Below are positions 48,745 through 60,771 of a stretch of DNA of 64,000 bases, piece by piece (the stretch's first letter is position 1; each line of letters starts with the position of its first letter). The DNA comes from Paragordius varius (lineage: Eukaryota; Nematomorpha): the NCBI GenBank assembly GCA_964247055.1, contig OZ176050.1, positions 2,914,001 to 2,978,000 on the forward strand. The letters are read 5' to 3'. Made by a program: the position numbers and the translations under genes. A model generated the notes under the pieces. That model searched no databases. It was given only the letters and a program-made list of their open reading frames with translations, and had not been told where the DNA came from.

Positions 48745-50411
48745 AGTAAAATAGTAATCCATATATGTGGATAATTTCGTAACATTATATCATAGTTATG
48801 TTATAATTTTCAAAACGGTGCTTCATAGAATTTTCATAACTGTGCATTCGTATTAATATATTGTTTACTGGTGTGAAGGCCCCAAATTGACGGCTAACGT
48901 AAAAAACCGGTATACTATAATTTTTACCTTTTTATGGGTATTATTTAAAGCCTTTAGAGAACTCGTATGGCTTGTTTTTTTAAAATTAGCTCCAAAACGA
49001 GATTGTATGGCATCTCAGTTTTAAACCAATAAGCCCACCCATAAACCTCTATGAAAAAAGCGTTGATCAAATCTTTGCCTTTATAGGGCAAATATTTGGA
49101 ATCATCTTTGATACCATCGTTTCATGGGTTATTTGAAAATATACCTCAACACTAAATAATCGTTATATGATGGCGTATTTTTTGAGCATAAAAACCCTAA
49201 ATTAATAATAAAAAACACTTGACCTTAATTTTACCTAGTTACGGGTAATATTTCAAACTTTTAATGAGCTAATATGGTTTCATAAATTTTCTGTCTCAAA
49301 CAATACAATATCTCTATAGTGGCGCATTTTTTGGCGGGTAGCCTTACCTAGGGGCAGGTATCAAAAAGCGATGGAAATTTTTTTGTCCTTATGGAACTGG
49401 ATTTATTACGGATTTCATATGTTCCTATAATTTCTTAAAAATATTGCTTCAAAACTATGTTCCATGGCGGCGCATTTTTCGGTGCGTAAAAAGCCTATAA
49501 CGGCTAATTTATAAAAACCGTTCGATTTAAAGTACGGATATTTTAGCTTATTAAACTTAAACAACTTGATTTTTCTGAAAATTAACTACTAAACAATGCA
49601 ATTTCAATATAGTAGTTTTAGGCGGGTATTTCTCTACCCCTAAGGTGATACAAAGAGGGCCTGATTAAAACTTTGCCTTTTTATGGAGAATACAAATTAT
49701 GATTGATTCCATACGCTCTCATTAGATTTTGGAAAATCTGCCTCAAAACTGAAGAATCATTCTATGGTGGCGCTTTTTATAGGTGAAGGGCCTAATTAAC
49801 ATTTTATAAACCACACGACCTAAGTTTTTGCCTTGTTACTGGTAATATTTTGAGCATCTTTCGAACTCATATGGATTGATTGATTTTCTGCAATTTAGCA
49901 CCAAAGGCACGCTATTTCGATATGACGAGGCAGTTTAGCGGATATCTGTTTACCCAGCAGCCAATATAAAAAAACGCACGACTAAAATTTTTGCCTTTTG
50001 ACAAGGAATACCTGGAATCCGATTGAATTTATCATGAATACCTTGAAAAAAAAATCAAAAAATTATTTTTGCGGACTTTGTTTTAAAAATAATGGCTTAC
50101 GGGGGAAGCGGGTAAGGCCTAAATTAAAAAGCGAGCCGACTATGTTCGGCGCAACCGAAAAAAAGTCAAAAAAATCATATTTGAAATCTAATGGCCTAAC
50201 ACATTTTCCGGAAAATTGTCTCAAAGACACGTTTTTGTAGACTTTTTTAAAAAAAACTTTTTCACACGGGTTGGGCCCGAACGGGGAGCCTAGTTAAAAA
50301 AAGGCGAAGCTATTTTCGGGGCATTCATCAATGATTAATATTTTCGACATAATGGATCTACCGGTTTCCCTGAAATCACAACAGCATTTTCCATTTTTAT
50401 AAATATATAGA
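48745..50411 (-). mobile_element. Long Helitron variant with ~150-bp internal tandem repeats (H7)
   Basis: The 5' end lies at 50411 on the minus strand (TCTATATATTTATAAAAATGG, host A at 50412). After the shared ~400-bp block it carries at least five imperfect repeats. Their GGCG-containing marks (plus strand) fall at about 49171, 49321, 49470, 49614 and 49768, a spacing of about 145-155 bp. At the far end it regains words of the short form (CATATATGTGGATAATTTCG near 48762). No transposition proteins are encoded. Confidence 0.7.
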
Positions 50412-51299
50412 TTCCATATATAGTCCATTGTATTTATAAAATAACTTAATTTTGAAAAAAATATCTTTCAAGGGAAACGCGGGTTAGATTTAAAAAAAAA
50501 TCTTGTATAACAAAGGATACATAATAGATTACAAGCCCAAACCAATTGCATTTTAATTTAACTTACCTAAAATTGTTTAATTTAACTATTAGAGTAAATA
50601 CAGAAATATTTTTCTGTTTTGTCATAAGTGAAAACTTTATAGAGCGGGTTTGGTTTTTGATAATTATACTATTAATTATGTTGTACAATATTATTCATTT
50701 GAATAATAAGTGTAATAAATATTACTAAGGTGAGGAGTTTTTCTTAATTGATTTAGTTAACTGTTCCACTTCAATGAATTTGATTCTAAAAGCTGTCCAG
50801 TTGTGTGTAAAATTTTAAATATACCTATTAGAACCATGTGAAAATTAATACTGGGATTTATAATATAGATTAACACGAACATGCCATATTTTAAGCCTTA
50901 TGGGATTTTAAAATATACGAGACACATTTTTAAATATTTTTTACTTGCAATTATTAATAATAAATTATTTAGTTTATCAATTATTCTGATATACGCAATA
51001 TATGCTAAAATTATAATCCTTAATGATTAATTATTGTGTGCTAGGTAAGAATAGGGAATTGCCATTTATCATTTTGTCTTAATCTTAAATTTTTGGATGT
51101 CGAAATAAATATATATGTACATTTTTTAGCAATAAATACTTAAGGGACAATTTTATAAAAAAATTAATTTCGAGGATTATTTGCGCAACAAGCATTAATC
51201 TTGAAAGATAGATGTTTAGGGACCAAATTGTAATTCTGTATCATTATAATAGTAAATACCCCAGCCAATTTAATAATGTTGCATTGAAATTTTTTGTAA
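50412..51299. other. AT-rich spacer, nothing recognised
   Basis: No gene or defined repeat. Parts of 50880-51240 resemble, in inverted order, the stretch at 43880-44150 (for example TAAGGGACAATTTTATAAAA versus TTTATAAAATTGTCCCTTAA), so both flanks may belong to one duplicated block. Confidence 0.4.
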
Positions 51300-51605
51300 G
51301 TCAGCTAAGCCATCTCCCAATTTACAAGTAAGTCTCTTACACCAGGGAAAATCAGCACGCGCCCCTGTAGCCCGCACGAATCAAGAAAATTACGAAATTT
51401 AAGTAATATTATTTTACTTAAACAAATTTTCTTAATAAATCTTTGCGGATTTTGGCGATGAGCAAAAATTTTAAAGTAAATAATAGATTTTACAGTCTCA
51501 TGTTTAAATCTGATAAAAATTTGAGCCCATATTTTTAACGAGTACGGCGCCCGTAGTAATTTTTGATCCAAAAATACGGGCAACGAAGCCATTAAAATCA
51601 AAAAT
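51300..51605. repeat. Degenerate hAT-type MITE
   Basis: It shares the layout of the copy at 31185-31460: GTAGCCCGCACGAATCAAG near 51368, TTTTACAGTCTCATGTTTAAA near 51488, TACGGCGCCCGTAGTAATTT near 51542, and ACGAAGCCATTAAAATCAAA at the end. Terminal repeats are no longer clear. Confidence 0.4.
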
Positions 51606-54600
51606 GAAGTCTATAACATTCGTAATTATATCTAATCTAAGACCTTATAAAAAAATATTAATACATAAAATTTATCCATCTATATATAAATAATTGCCAA
51701 AATTTTATTATTATATATTTTTCGAGTTAAATTTGGGGATAAACTTAAGTTGTAATCGTTAGAACAACAGAATATTGATAAAAAATTTGTATCATTTTTA
51801 AATCTCTGCCTTCTGATCTTATCTGACACATTACAGAATTGAAAAACTAACGAAATAGCATTTAATTAAAAATATAAAAATATATACAGACAGTCCTTCG
51901 CGCACGTAACTGTCAACTTTATTATGTTTTTCTTGCACCCTGACATATAAATTACAATACATAGATAACTAATTTAGTGGGATGTACAAGATTGCATTTG
52001 GAAAACTTAAAAACATCCCTCGAGAATTTTGATATGGATAAATAGTAGAGGCGAGGCATATTTTAATTTTTTTAAAAGATTAATATGGTTTATATGGCAT
52101 AAAATTATTGCATTTATATAATAAAATCAGTGTAGGTTTTAAACCATTTTATCTGAAAACCAGCATGCTTTAATGAATTCTTTTATTTGAAATTTGCTAA
52201 AGTTTTCCTATCGAAAACATAATGAATTATATGTGTTCGCTCATATTCATCAGATGAAAATTAGCCCTTGAGTTTTTGCTAAGAGAACTAGTTAATTTAT
52301 GTGTGTATAAAATGGATGTAGGTTATCTAAAATTTAATAACAATATAATTATTTGGCAAATTATCTATTTATAAATAATAAGCCATTATTAAGTTGTACA
52401 ACATTTTAAAGTCATTGGGCACATCTAACTAAGCGTAATTTTGTGGTATAATTTGTATTAATTTAGGATACTTATAACCGTTAGGAAACGATGGGAAACC
52501 TGCTCAAAAATTCTACACAATAAGCAATAAACATAGGCAATCAAGTAACCTGATTAAAAAATTGGTTTTTGACCAGGTTTGTTGTTTAGCTATAAAAATA
52601 AGTTATAAAAATAGCTGTTAAAATGAGTTAAAGCTTGGATCACGTCGGACCCTAGGGCCTTTCCTTGTTTGAACTGTCGTTGCTGAAGTTAGGTCCAAGG
52701 CTTCCAGAACATGTACGTATTCATATATTTTAAACCTCAACCATAGTGTCGCTCACCAAGTATTCTTTTTTGGCAACCATCATCATAAAATTCATTCTTA
52801 TCTTTTCTACAACATCCAAAAATATTGCTTATCAATGCCGCATGGGTTACAGAAAAAGATATTTGTAAAGTACATCCTCAAAACACGATTTACTTATACC
52901 ACATCTGTTGTATATGAACAGGGAGAAATAGTGAGTAGGATGAATCTACCTCATGCATAGGTAAAACTGTCAGTTGACGAAGACGCGACTTTTATATTTG
53001 CGCATTAAGACGATACTTTGCCACTTGAAATGCTGATAGACGTTTTAAAGAATATGACAGCTGCTCACTTGAGTTACAATTATGTCGGGTCAAAACAGTA
53101 TCCAGCATCACAAACGTCGATGCTAGTTTAAGACTACCACTGAACTTGGAATTTAGGTTAGTGCTGTCCATCATAGATGGAAGGAAGCCTGGCTATGTGC
53201 AAGAGGTTTCATCCGACAAAAATATATATTAATTTTGACCTATTCCGAAAAATGGACAAAAGCCACATTTTTTCAACAGAAACATTTTTCCAAAGTTTCG
53301 CCATTACGGCCGCCTTTTTTTCTCACGACTTTCATCGCCCATATAACTTTTGTGTGGAATCATACGATTGACTTGTGCATTAAAATCCGCAAAAGGATAT
53401 CTTTTGATCTATGATCTATAATTGCTTATTTTAATTGAAATAAACTCAACTATAAAATCGGGACTTTTATGACAAAAAGTTCAATAGCTTGTCGCCTAAG
53501 GTTCCATTACTCCGGAAATACTTATTATTGACAGGGAAGCATTGATAATTAAATCAATCCAAGGCCACGAACAATTATATCAGTCTATCAGGAAGGGCTC
53601 TATGGAAGACGAATTAGGAAACGATTATATGGTATAAGGGGCGAACGTGACGCAAATGCTATATCAGGACCATAATAATTAAACAGTTTTTCTGCCACAT
53701 CTAACGGGTCTTCGCCAAAGGTATTAACTGTATACTCTGGAATAATTTAAACCTTGTAAAGAGCCACAACGTTGGAATACCTGCAGAGAGTTAGTAAAAT
53801 TTGGTTGAAGCGCGTTAAAAAATACGAGAGACAATCATGCTATATGTATAACTAAAATTGAAAATATATGTTATATTAAACACTGACCATAGTGCCATTG
53901 TTTTATAATACAGTAGGGAATGGCATACAACAATATTAGTCCATAAAAAAATAAAAAAATGTTGTATTTTAAAAAAAAACAAGGGGATATTATGGATATG
54001 TGTATCTACAACTAGGCTTATGTTTTTAAAAAAACATTTCTTTGTTCATTTATGGACTAATAATGTTTTATGCCATACGCTACTGTAAATAGTTCAGTGC
54101 GAAAAGTTAGAGCTAATAAATAAACTGTATTCATTACCCGTGCGACAGTTGGCCAACGATCAGAAAGGGTATACATATTAACTTGCGGGGAATAGAGAAA
54201 TAGATCTTTATTGGCTAGTTTTTAAATTTTAAATATTCAGTTTAAAAGCCCAAAGCAACGGTCGCTTACCGCTTAAAAATCACTACAAACTCTTTTCTAA
54301 AAATAACCAAATTATTTTATGAATCTAACTAATGACCTATTTCAAACCTGTATTTATATATCCATAGCAGTTGATAAGTAAAATAGTCGATGATTTTAGC
54401 AAAACAAAGAAATATTGAGATATACAGACATGATTGTCAGCAGTTTTTTACTGGTTTATACAATTTAAGATTATTTTTACTTTTATTTGACCAAAAATTT
54501 GTTTTATTGAAGCTTAATGAAAAAAGGTTACTTTCAATATTTTATCAATAATAATGTGAAGACGTTATGTCTGTTGATGAAATAAATTCCGATTACACAT

Positions 54601-56788
54601 GTAATATTATTTGTTAAACAAAAGCGTATATTGAATAATTTTAATTATATAATTTATATTTCTTATATTTAATATAAATATTTAACACGGCATATGATAT
54701 AATGAACAGCAAATATAGAATTAGATTGAATAATTACATCTTGTTGTACATGTTCTCTATCTCTGATTAAAAATATTTTTAAATCATTACTAGAAAATAA
54801 TTATGTATTAATTTTTGTGGAATTCTACATTTTTTGTTTTAAGTTTTTAAAAAATAATTTATATATTATATTATTGATTATCTATTGAAATGTACTCCAT
54901 GAGTATTATATTTAAATTTAGGCAACAATCCCATAATTTAGAAATATTTTATAATTTATTTTTCTTGATTTAGAGACACGCATTCAAGTTCCGCACACAT
55001 ATTTTTGTATATTGCATTACCAATATATATATATTTATTCCAATGCATGCATACATGCTTTGCCATTGTAAAATTTCCCAATAACTAAATTATTTTTAAA
55101 GAAAAGGAATTCATAAAAGTTAGTTATATATATATATATAGTGTGCTATTTAAATTAAAAAGATATCTTAAATATCTGTTACATAATGTATAAATAAATA
55201 TATATTTTGATAATCAATAATCACTTGTTAACTTTTATGTGTGTTCTGAAATGCATTATCCTTAATTTTAACAAAAAACTATTATTACAAAGATCTCGTG
55301 AATTAAAATGGTAAAATTCATAATGTTATTTTATTGATTGGAATTCTTTTTGATAAAATAAAGTATGATTGTATCATTTTTTGCAAAAAATTGGTTTAAA
55401 CCAACAAAACACCCTCCCTTTCCAATCTATTAATCGATCAATCAATCAACGCTCTGTTCTTTGCGTATTTTATGACTATGCGAAAAGTACTAAATATATA
55501 CCATTTGATGATATTAACTTTAAAATATAATTAATAAATGATTATTCAAAATTCAATTTGATTAAATTGACCACGCGAAATGTTAAAATATTATATTTTG
55601 AATGGTATTTTAATTTTAAATAAATTATCTATTTTAAAATATGTTTCTTATATTGAATAATTTATTAATTTATTGCTAAAGTTGCAAATAAGGGTCAAAA
55701 ACTTTTCATACAGCTTTCTAAATGTATATACGCACGCGATTTGTTTCCTTTGAAATAACTTCAACTCTATTGCCAACAATCTCCGAATTTATACAAGAAC
55801 TGATGACTAAATGTGGGAATTTTTAACCTATTTAATATATCATCTTTAGCATGGTAATAATAATAACAATTACAGTTTAAGAAAAAATTAATTTCTCGTG
55901 TGCATAAAAAAAACACTATAAATTATCGTTATCGAATATTATCTAAACAACCTATATGCACCACATATCACCACCAATAATAAAATAAATTAATACTGGA
56001 AAATGTTCATTTTTTCCATATTTTCGCATTCTTAACCATAGAAATAGTATATGACTTAAACTTACAATTTTTATATCCAATCATCGATAATATATAATTC
56101 TTATTTATCATGATCAATCATCGCATAAAAATAACGGAATAATCCTTTTTTATTTCAATGGGTTTCTCAGTCTCAAATCTAATTGCTTAATTTTATAAAT
56201 ATTATTTTATTATCCCTAGCTATTTCAAATCAACCAAATTTATCGACTATGTCGAATAAAACTTTTAATTACCGCCCGCACAGTGGAATCAAATAAATTT
56301 TTTGCCTATTGTATATTAAAAAGTTTGGATCGCCACTTAATTTAACTGCTTCAAAAGTTCGCTTTTATATATTTAATTAATTAATATGGAAACTTGGTTG
56401 ATTAACTAATTTCCAATTAATATAGCTTAATAATATGCTATCTGTCATGCTTTTTTAATTATAAAATGGCCATCAATCTCTTAAACATTGTTTCGCCTTA
56501 ATAAAATGTAATACTACCATATTGCCTATGGATAATACGTGAAGAAGGCAGCACCAATTTAAAATTCATGTCGACAAAATGACCATGTTTCAAGAATAAG
56601 ATTTATAGCATAGCACGTATTTTATTAATATTAAACTTCTCTCCCATCCTCGCACAAGTTCTCATGATACATGGCCGTTATTCGATATATCTTATTCATT
56701 GAAACAATACATCATAAACGAAAAAGAAAGACCGAACCTAATAGCTGGCGTTAAAACTGTATATTGGATTGATATATATAGATATTCG
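51606..56788. other. Gene-poor AT-rich region with an unassigned coding-like relic
   Basis: Between about 52620 and 53780 the sequence is less AT-rich. On the minus strand it has short coding-like stretches (EDPLDVAEKLFNYYGPDIAF near 53700, MDSTNLNSKFSGSLKLAS near 53160), so a decayed element or pseudogene is likely, family unknown. A (TA)n tract lies at about 55125-55140. The rest shows nothing I can name. Confidence 0.4.
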
Positions 56789-57435
56789 ATGAAAATATTG
56801 CAATATCAAAAGCTGCCCTTGTTCATTCTCACCATTCTAGTCATGATGATGGCAAATTTGGCCCAAAGTTACAGATCATTAACGAATGCGCCACCAAATA
56901 TTATTGATTCGGGATGGGATGTATCTAATATATATTCCATTCTTTCCGAAAATTTTACGCATTTACACCATATACCAGAGTATAAAACATGTTATCCTAC
57001 AACATCTTACTTCAATGCAAGAGGCATTGTAAAAAGATATGTTCCAATGTACGATTTTCGGTTTCGTAAAATACCTATCAATGTTTTGGGCCTATTCCCA
57101 TATCTCACGCAAACTCATGCGACTAAAGAATTTAAAGAAGCCCTATTACGGAATTTAATGACAGAATTCGATGCCAGAAATTTTATAATGCAAGTTAGGC
57201 GTGAAGCAAGGGCTGATGTTTTACCAGCTGTACATTTAGCTCAAACACACATGTTAAAAGGGCCCTTCCTTAAAAATTCACCAAACAAACTTCAGAAATT
57301 CATCACACATTCACGTTTTTATTACCCAGATTTGACGATCGTTAAAACAAAGGTAAATTTTTTTAAACTGTAAAGTTCGAAAATTTATAGGTTGAATTAA
57401 CGAAAAATAAGCCATTTAATTTGTTGGTATATTAA
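56789..57435 (+). CDS. Orphan secreted-type protein (2 exons)
   Basis: ATG at 56789 is the first in a frame open from further upstream. It gives MKILQYQKLPLFILTILVMM-MANLAQS, a good signal peptide (basic n-region, hydrophobic core, cleavage near AQS|YRS). Exon 1 (56789-57352) ends at GTAAAT. A 38-nt intron then leads to a short exon 2 (57391-57435; VELTKNKPFNLLVY, stop) in phase 0, for about 202 residues. The mature part has one N-glycosylation site (NFT), a single Cys and a basic central region (ARGIVKRYVPMYDFRFRK). With one cysteine it is not a typical cystine-rich toxin or hormone. No family is recognised. It is convergent with the inverted NPF copy downstream. Confidence 0.6.
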
Positions 57436-57949
57436 TAATATATTTAATAAAAGATATAGCAAATATTTTAAAAAAACTTTAAATTTAACCTTGATAATCC
57501 TAGTATGGTTTATGGCTTTTTTGATCATAAAAATTAATTGTTTTTATAGTTTTTTCTCTAATTTAATTAATAATTTTAATGCCAAATTCGTTTGGTTCAA
57601 AGTATATATTTTGTGCTTCTAGAGAAAGTATGCGGATCTAAAATAAATTGATATATTCATAACTTTGATTTTTTGGTAGTAGTCCTAAAGCGATTTTATG
57701 CGAAATTTAGCGGTCTCTAATCATAAGAGGTCAAACGGAATTTTTTTAGATTATCAATATAATGTGAATTATACCATGAACTTTTATGTTTTTTTATCTG
57801 TTACAAATTGTTCAAATGAAAAATTTAGGCATTTATTTCCTATAAAATATTAGAAAACTAATTATCAAATAATATAAATAAGCACATATATTAGATAGTT
57901 TGATTGTGTTCTCTTATCAAAAATATTTAAAACAAATACAATGTATAAT

Positions 57950-60604
57950 TTGTTTACGGACTAAATATCTATATATATAGATAATGAAACAGCAAAGCCT
58001 TCTACCGTTACAATTGATGTAAAATGTTTTAAAATGTTCAAATTTTTAAACTCAAACTTATATCGTAAAAACACATATAAGCAGATATCGCGTGAAGACA
58101 AAATAAGACTATTTACTCAGATTTTTTTCTCTTACTCTTATATACCAGTTCTTTTAATTTTATATGATTAGTTTCTTTACTTTTGTTAAAATTAATATGT
58201 ATTTTATAGTTGTATAAAATAAACAAACTTTTACTGACGTCATAGTTAAGCATATGATAAAAATGATTATCATATAAACACCTAAATTTTATCAAAAAAA
58301 CTGACCAAATAATTTCATATAAAACATTTTTTTCTATATAGTTAAAATTGTAATGAAGTATTTCGCACCAAAAGATATTAATATGTGCCCATATTTTAAT
58401 TTAATATGAAGCAATCACCATAAAAGTCGGATAAAATTTCTCATATCCCCTGTAAGGCCCAAAACCAAAAGCAACTTGAAAATATTTATATATTTTATAA
58501 TTTTTATCATCATATTTTTTTACTCTCAGAATTTGTACAAATATTAAAAATCTAAGTTAATTTTATGGGATAATTTATTGATAAAAAGTCGTATCAAGCA
58601 AAAATAATTTGATGGCCAAATAAAATATTTTTTGTTTCAAGGGCCGTACACATATACTACCGATATAAATTGTATTATTTAGTTTAAAATATAAAAATAA
58701 TTATTTTTTATACTATTATGTATTCAAATATTTAATGTTATTATGCCGCCTCTCATGTGTAAAAGAGAGATCAGTAACAACTTGTGCACATTAATTATAT
58801 GAGAATTCGGTTTATATCTCGAAATCTGGTTCAAAATATACAGAAATATATTATTTTATATTTATTAAGATTTTCTACTTCCATTAACTATAATTATTCT
58901 TCATTTCCTTGGCTAAATTGGTACTCGACGGCTGGTTGGATTGAAAATTATCATTAGTTGTGATATCTGTTGCCATGCATAAATATAGTGCACATTAACA
59001 CTGTATTACCTTTTCATTTTTTTGTTTTCGATCACATTTTGGGTAGTTTTAGATTTATTTCAGTTTTACATTTTTTAAAATTTTTTAATTTATGAAATCT
59101 TGAATGATTTTTTTAATTTGGTCCATTTTAACTACTTTTTGAAAAAAATTTAATTCAAAATTGATCTGGGGTACAAAAACTACCCCCAAAGATATAGTAC
59201 TGTTAAATACGTTTATTATTGGGTAATTTGACAAAAATCATTGATATTATAAACCATTTGTATAGAATGAAGTTTTCATTATTCACATTTTTTATTTCGA
59301 ATATAGTCCTGAGTTATACCAAGTTGTTTTGCAATCATTTATCCAGCATATTAATTGATAAATTATACCTTTAGGCTATTTTTTATAAAAAGTAAGAGTA
59401 CTCAAAATTATTGTATTTACACAATAGAAACTTTTTTTTAAATAGGCAATAACTAAAACTTAATCTAAATAAATTTGAGTTATCAAAACTATTTAAATTA
59501 AAATGGTTACTAACTACTATAACTTAGAAAAATTCATTAATCTTAAACAATAATTTTAAAAATTATCTGTTAGGTATTTGTGATAAAAATTAGTTTAATA
59601 CTTGCTTTTTATTATTATGTCATATTTCACCAGCAAACGAATGAAGAATTAAACAAATATTATACCATTTTGACCGTTTGAAAGAGATTTTAATGATCCT
59701 AAAATTATCGAATCGTGGATTTTTAATTTTATTATTTTTTGTTCTTCCTTGTTTTTCCTATGGAAAATTGAGAGTATACGACTAAATATCTTTTTATCAT
59801 TATTGACTTTTTGTTCTTCATTCTGGGTATTATGATGAGGACCAGTCTGGGGTTGGCGGCCCCCAGAGTGTCCGTGAGATGACTTGTTTTTCGAAATTGA
59901 TAGTTTTAAGAGATTTTTAAATTTCAGTTGGCAGGTATTTGTTTTTAATTCTGCATTTTCCTTTTTACAACCAATGAATATGGTTAATATATTCTTTTTA
60001 TTGCTATTGACTTTTTGAGATATTTTTGGGTTTCTGCATTCTCCAGAAGCACTTTGGGGTTGGCGGCCCCCAAAGGCCCTGTTAAATGCTCGTTTCAAAG
60101 GTGAATTGTTTTGATTTTTTATTTTCGAATCTGAATGTAAATTGAATATAATAAATTTTATATAACGTTTTTAAGATTTAATTTTAATTTCCCGTTTTTA
60201 AAAGGTAAATCCATTCTTGTTTTAAAAGCGAGGAATTAGTATATGCGTCTAATTTATAATTTGCGAAAAAAATGTGTAATTTTTGTTCTATGACATAGGT
60301 CAGGTTTATAAATTTCTATACTATAACATATATTTTGTTAAAAGTACTTATTCAACCAAAATTACTTTATTAATTTAATAAATATTTTTACTTTGTGATG
60401 ATAAGAGCCCTTCTCCCATTTGGTTAGGGGGAATTTCGTTGAGGAAGTAGGACTCCCTTGTTTCTGCGTTTATATTTTCATTCAGCTTTTCTTTGATTAC
60501 GTTTTGGCGGTTTATTGATTTGATGCATATGAATGGGTTGAAATCTGCAATTATAATATACCGTCAAATTCAGTATTATGTAGTAACCATATGCAATTTA
60601 TTTT
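57950..60604 (-). repeat. Arm 2 of the ~2.7-kb inverted duplication
   Basis: Inverted copy of 35225-37930, about 20 kb away. Homology runs from the donor side of NPF intron 3 (CATATGGTTA near 60590) to AGTCCGTAAACAAATT near 57960. It includes the family A fragment (58380-58520) and the GTACCCCAGATC-like block near 59170. The arm is cut at 60604, right beside the Helitron end at 60609, so exons 1-3 of this copy are missing here. Confidence 0.8.
59649..60544 (-). CDS. Second copy of NPF-gene exons 4 and 5
   Basis: Exon 4' is 60544-60392 (153 nt, same length and phases as its twin): DFNPFICIKSINRQNVIKEK...YFLNEIPPNQMGEGLLSSQ. Exon 5' is 60130-59649 (482 nt against 476, still in frame), with the two-fold GGRQPQ module and the same C-terminus GSLKSLSNGQNGIIFV. 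Splice sites are kept. Exons 1-3 are not found to the right, where a Helitron and tandem array begin, so this is either a truncated gene copy or one that uses a start outside the window. The intact frame despite nucleotide changes suggests recent duplication, gene conversion or selection. Confidence 0.55.
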
Positions 60605-60608
60605 AATA

Positions 60609-60771
60609 CTAGCGTGAATCTCGTGCTGCTACGCAGCCCGAGGAAGTCCTTCGGACTTCTGGGGGGGGGGGGGGGGTGGGGGGGGGTTCGAAGTGTGGAT
60701 TTAAATGGGTCTACCGTTTTTCCTGTACCAGATCACAAAGCCAGCATTTTCCATTTTTATAAATATATAGA
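60609..60771 (-). mobile_element. Miniature Helitron: both ends, no middle (H8)
   Basis: On the minus strand it runs from TCTATATATTTATAAAAATGG (60771) to the 3' hairpin (plus strand CTCGTGCTGCTACGCAGCCCGAG) and CTAG at 60609, next to host A at 60608. Only 163 bp remain because the interior is deleted. It directly abuts the tandem array. Confidence 0.7.
60661..60686 (+). other. G-tract, possible G-quadruplex
   Basis: A run of 16 G, T, then 9 G lies just inside the Helitron 3' hairpins. The length may be an assembly estimate, but such a tract could form a G-quadruplex. Copies H1 and H4 have shorter G/C runs at the same place. Confidence 0.6.

Noticed and set aside
52620-53780. Host gene on the minus strand
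   Set aside because: Coding-like fragments are short, broken and unlinked by plausible splice sites. A decayed element is more likely, so it is only noted in the region entry.
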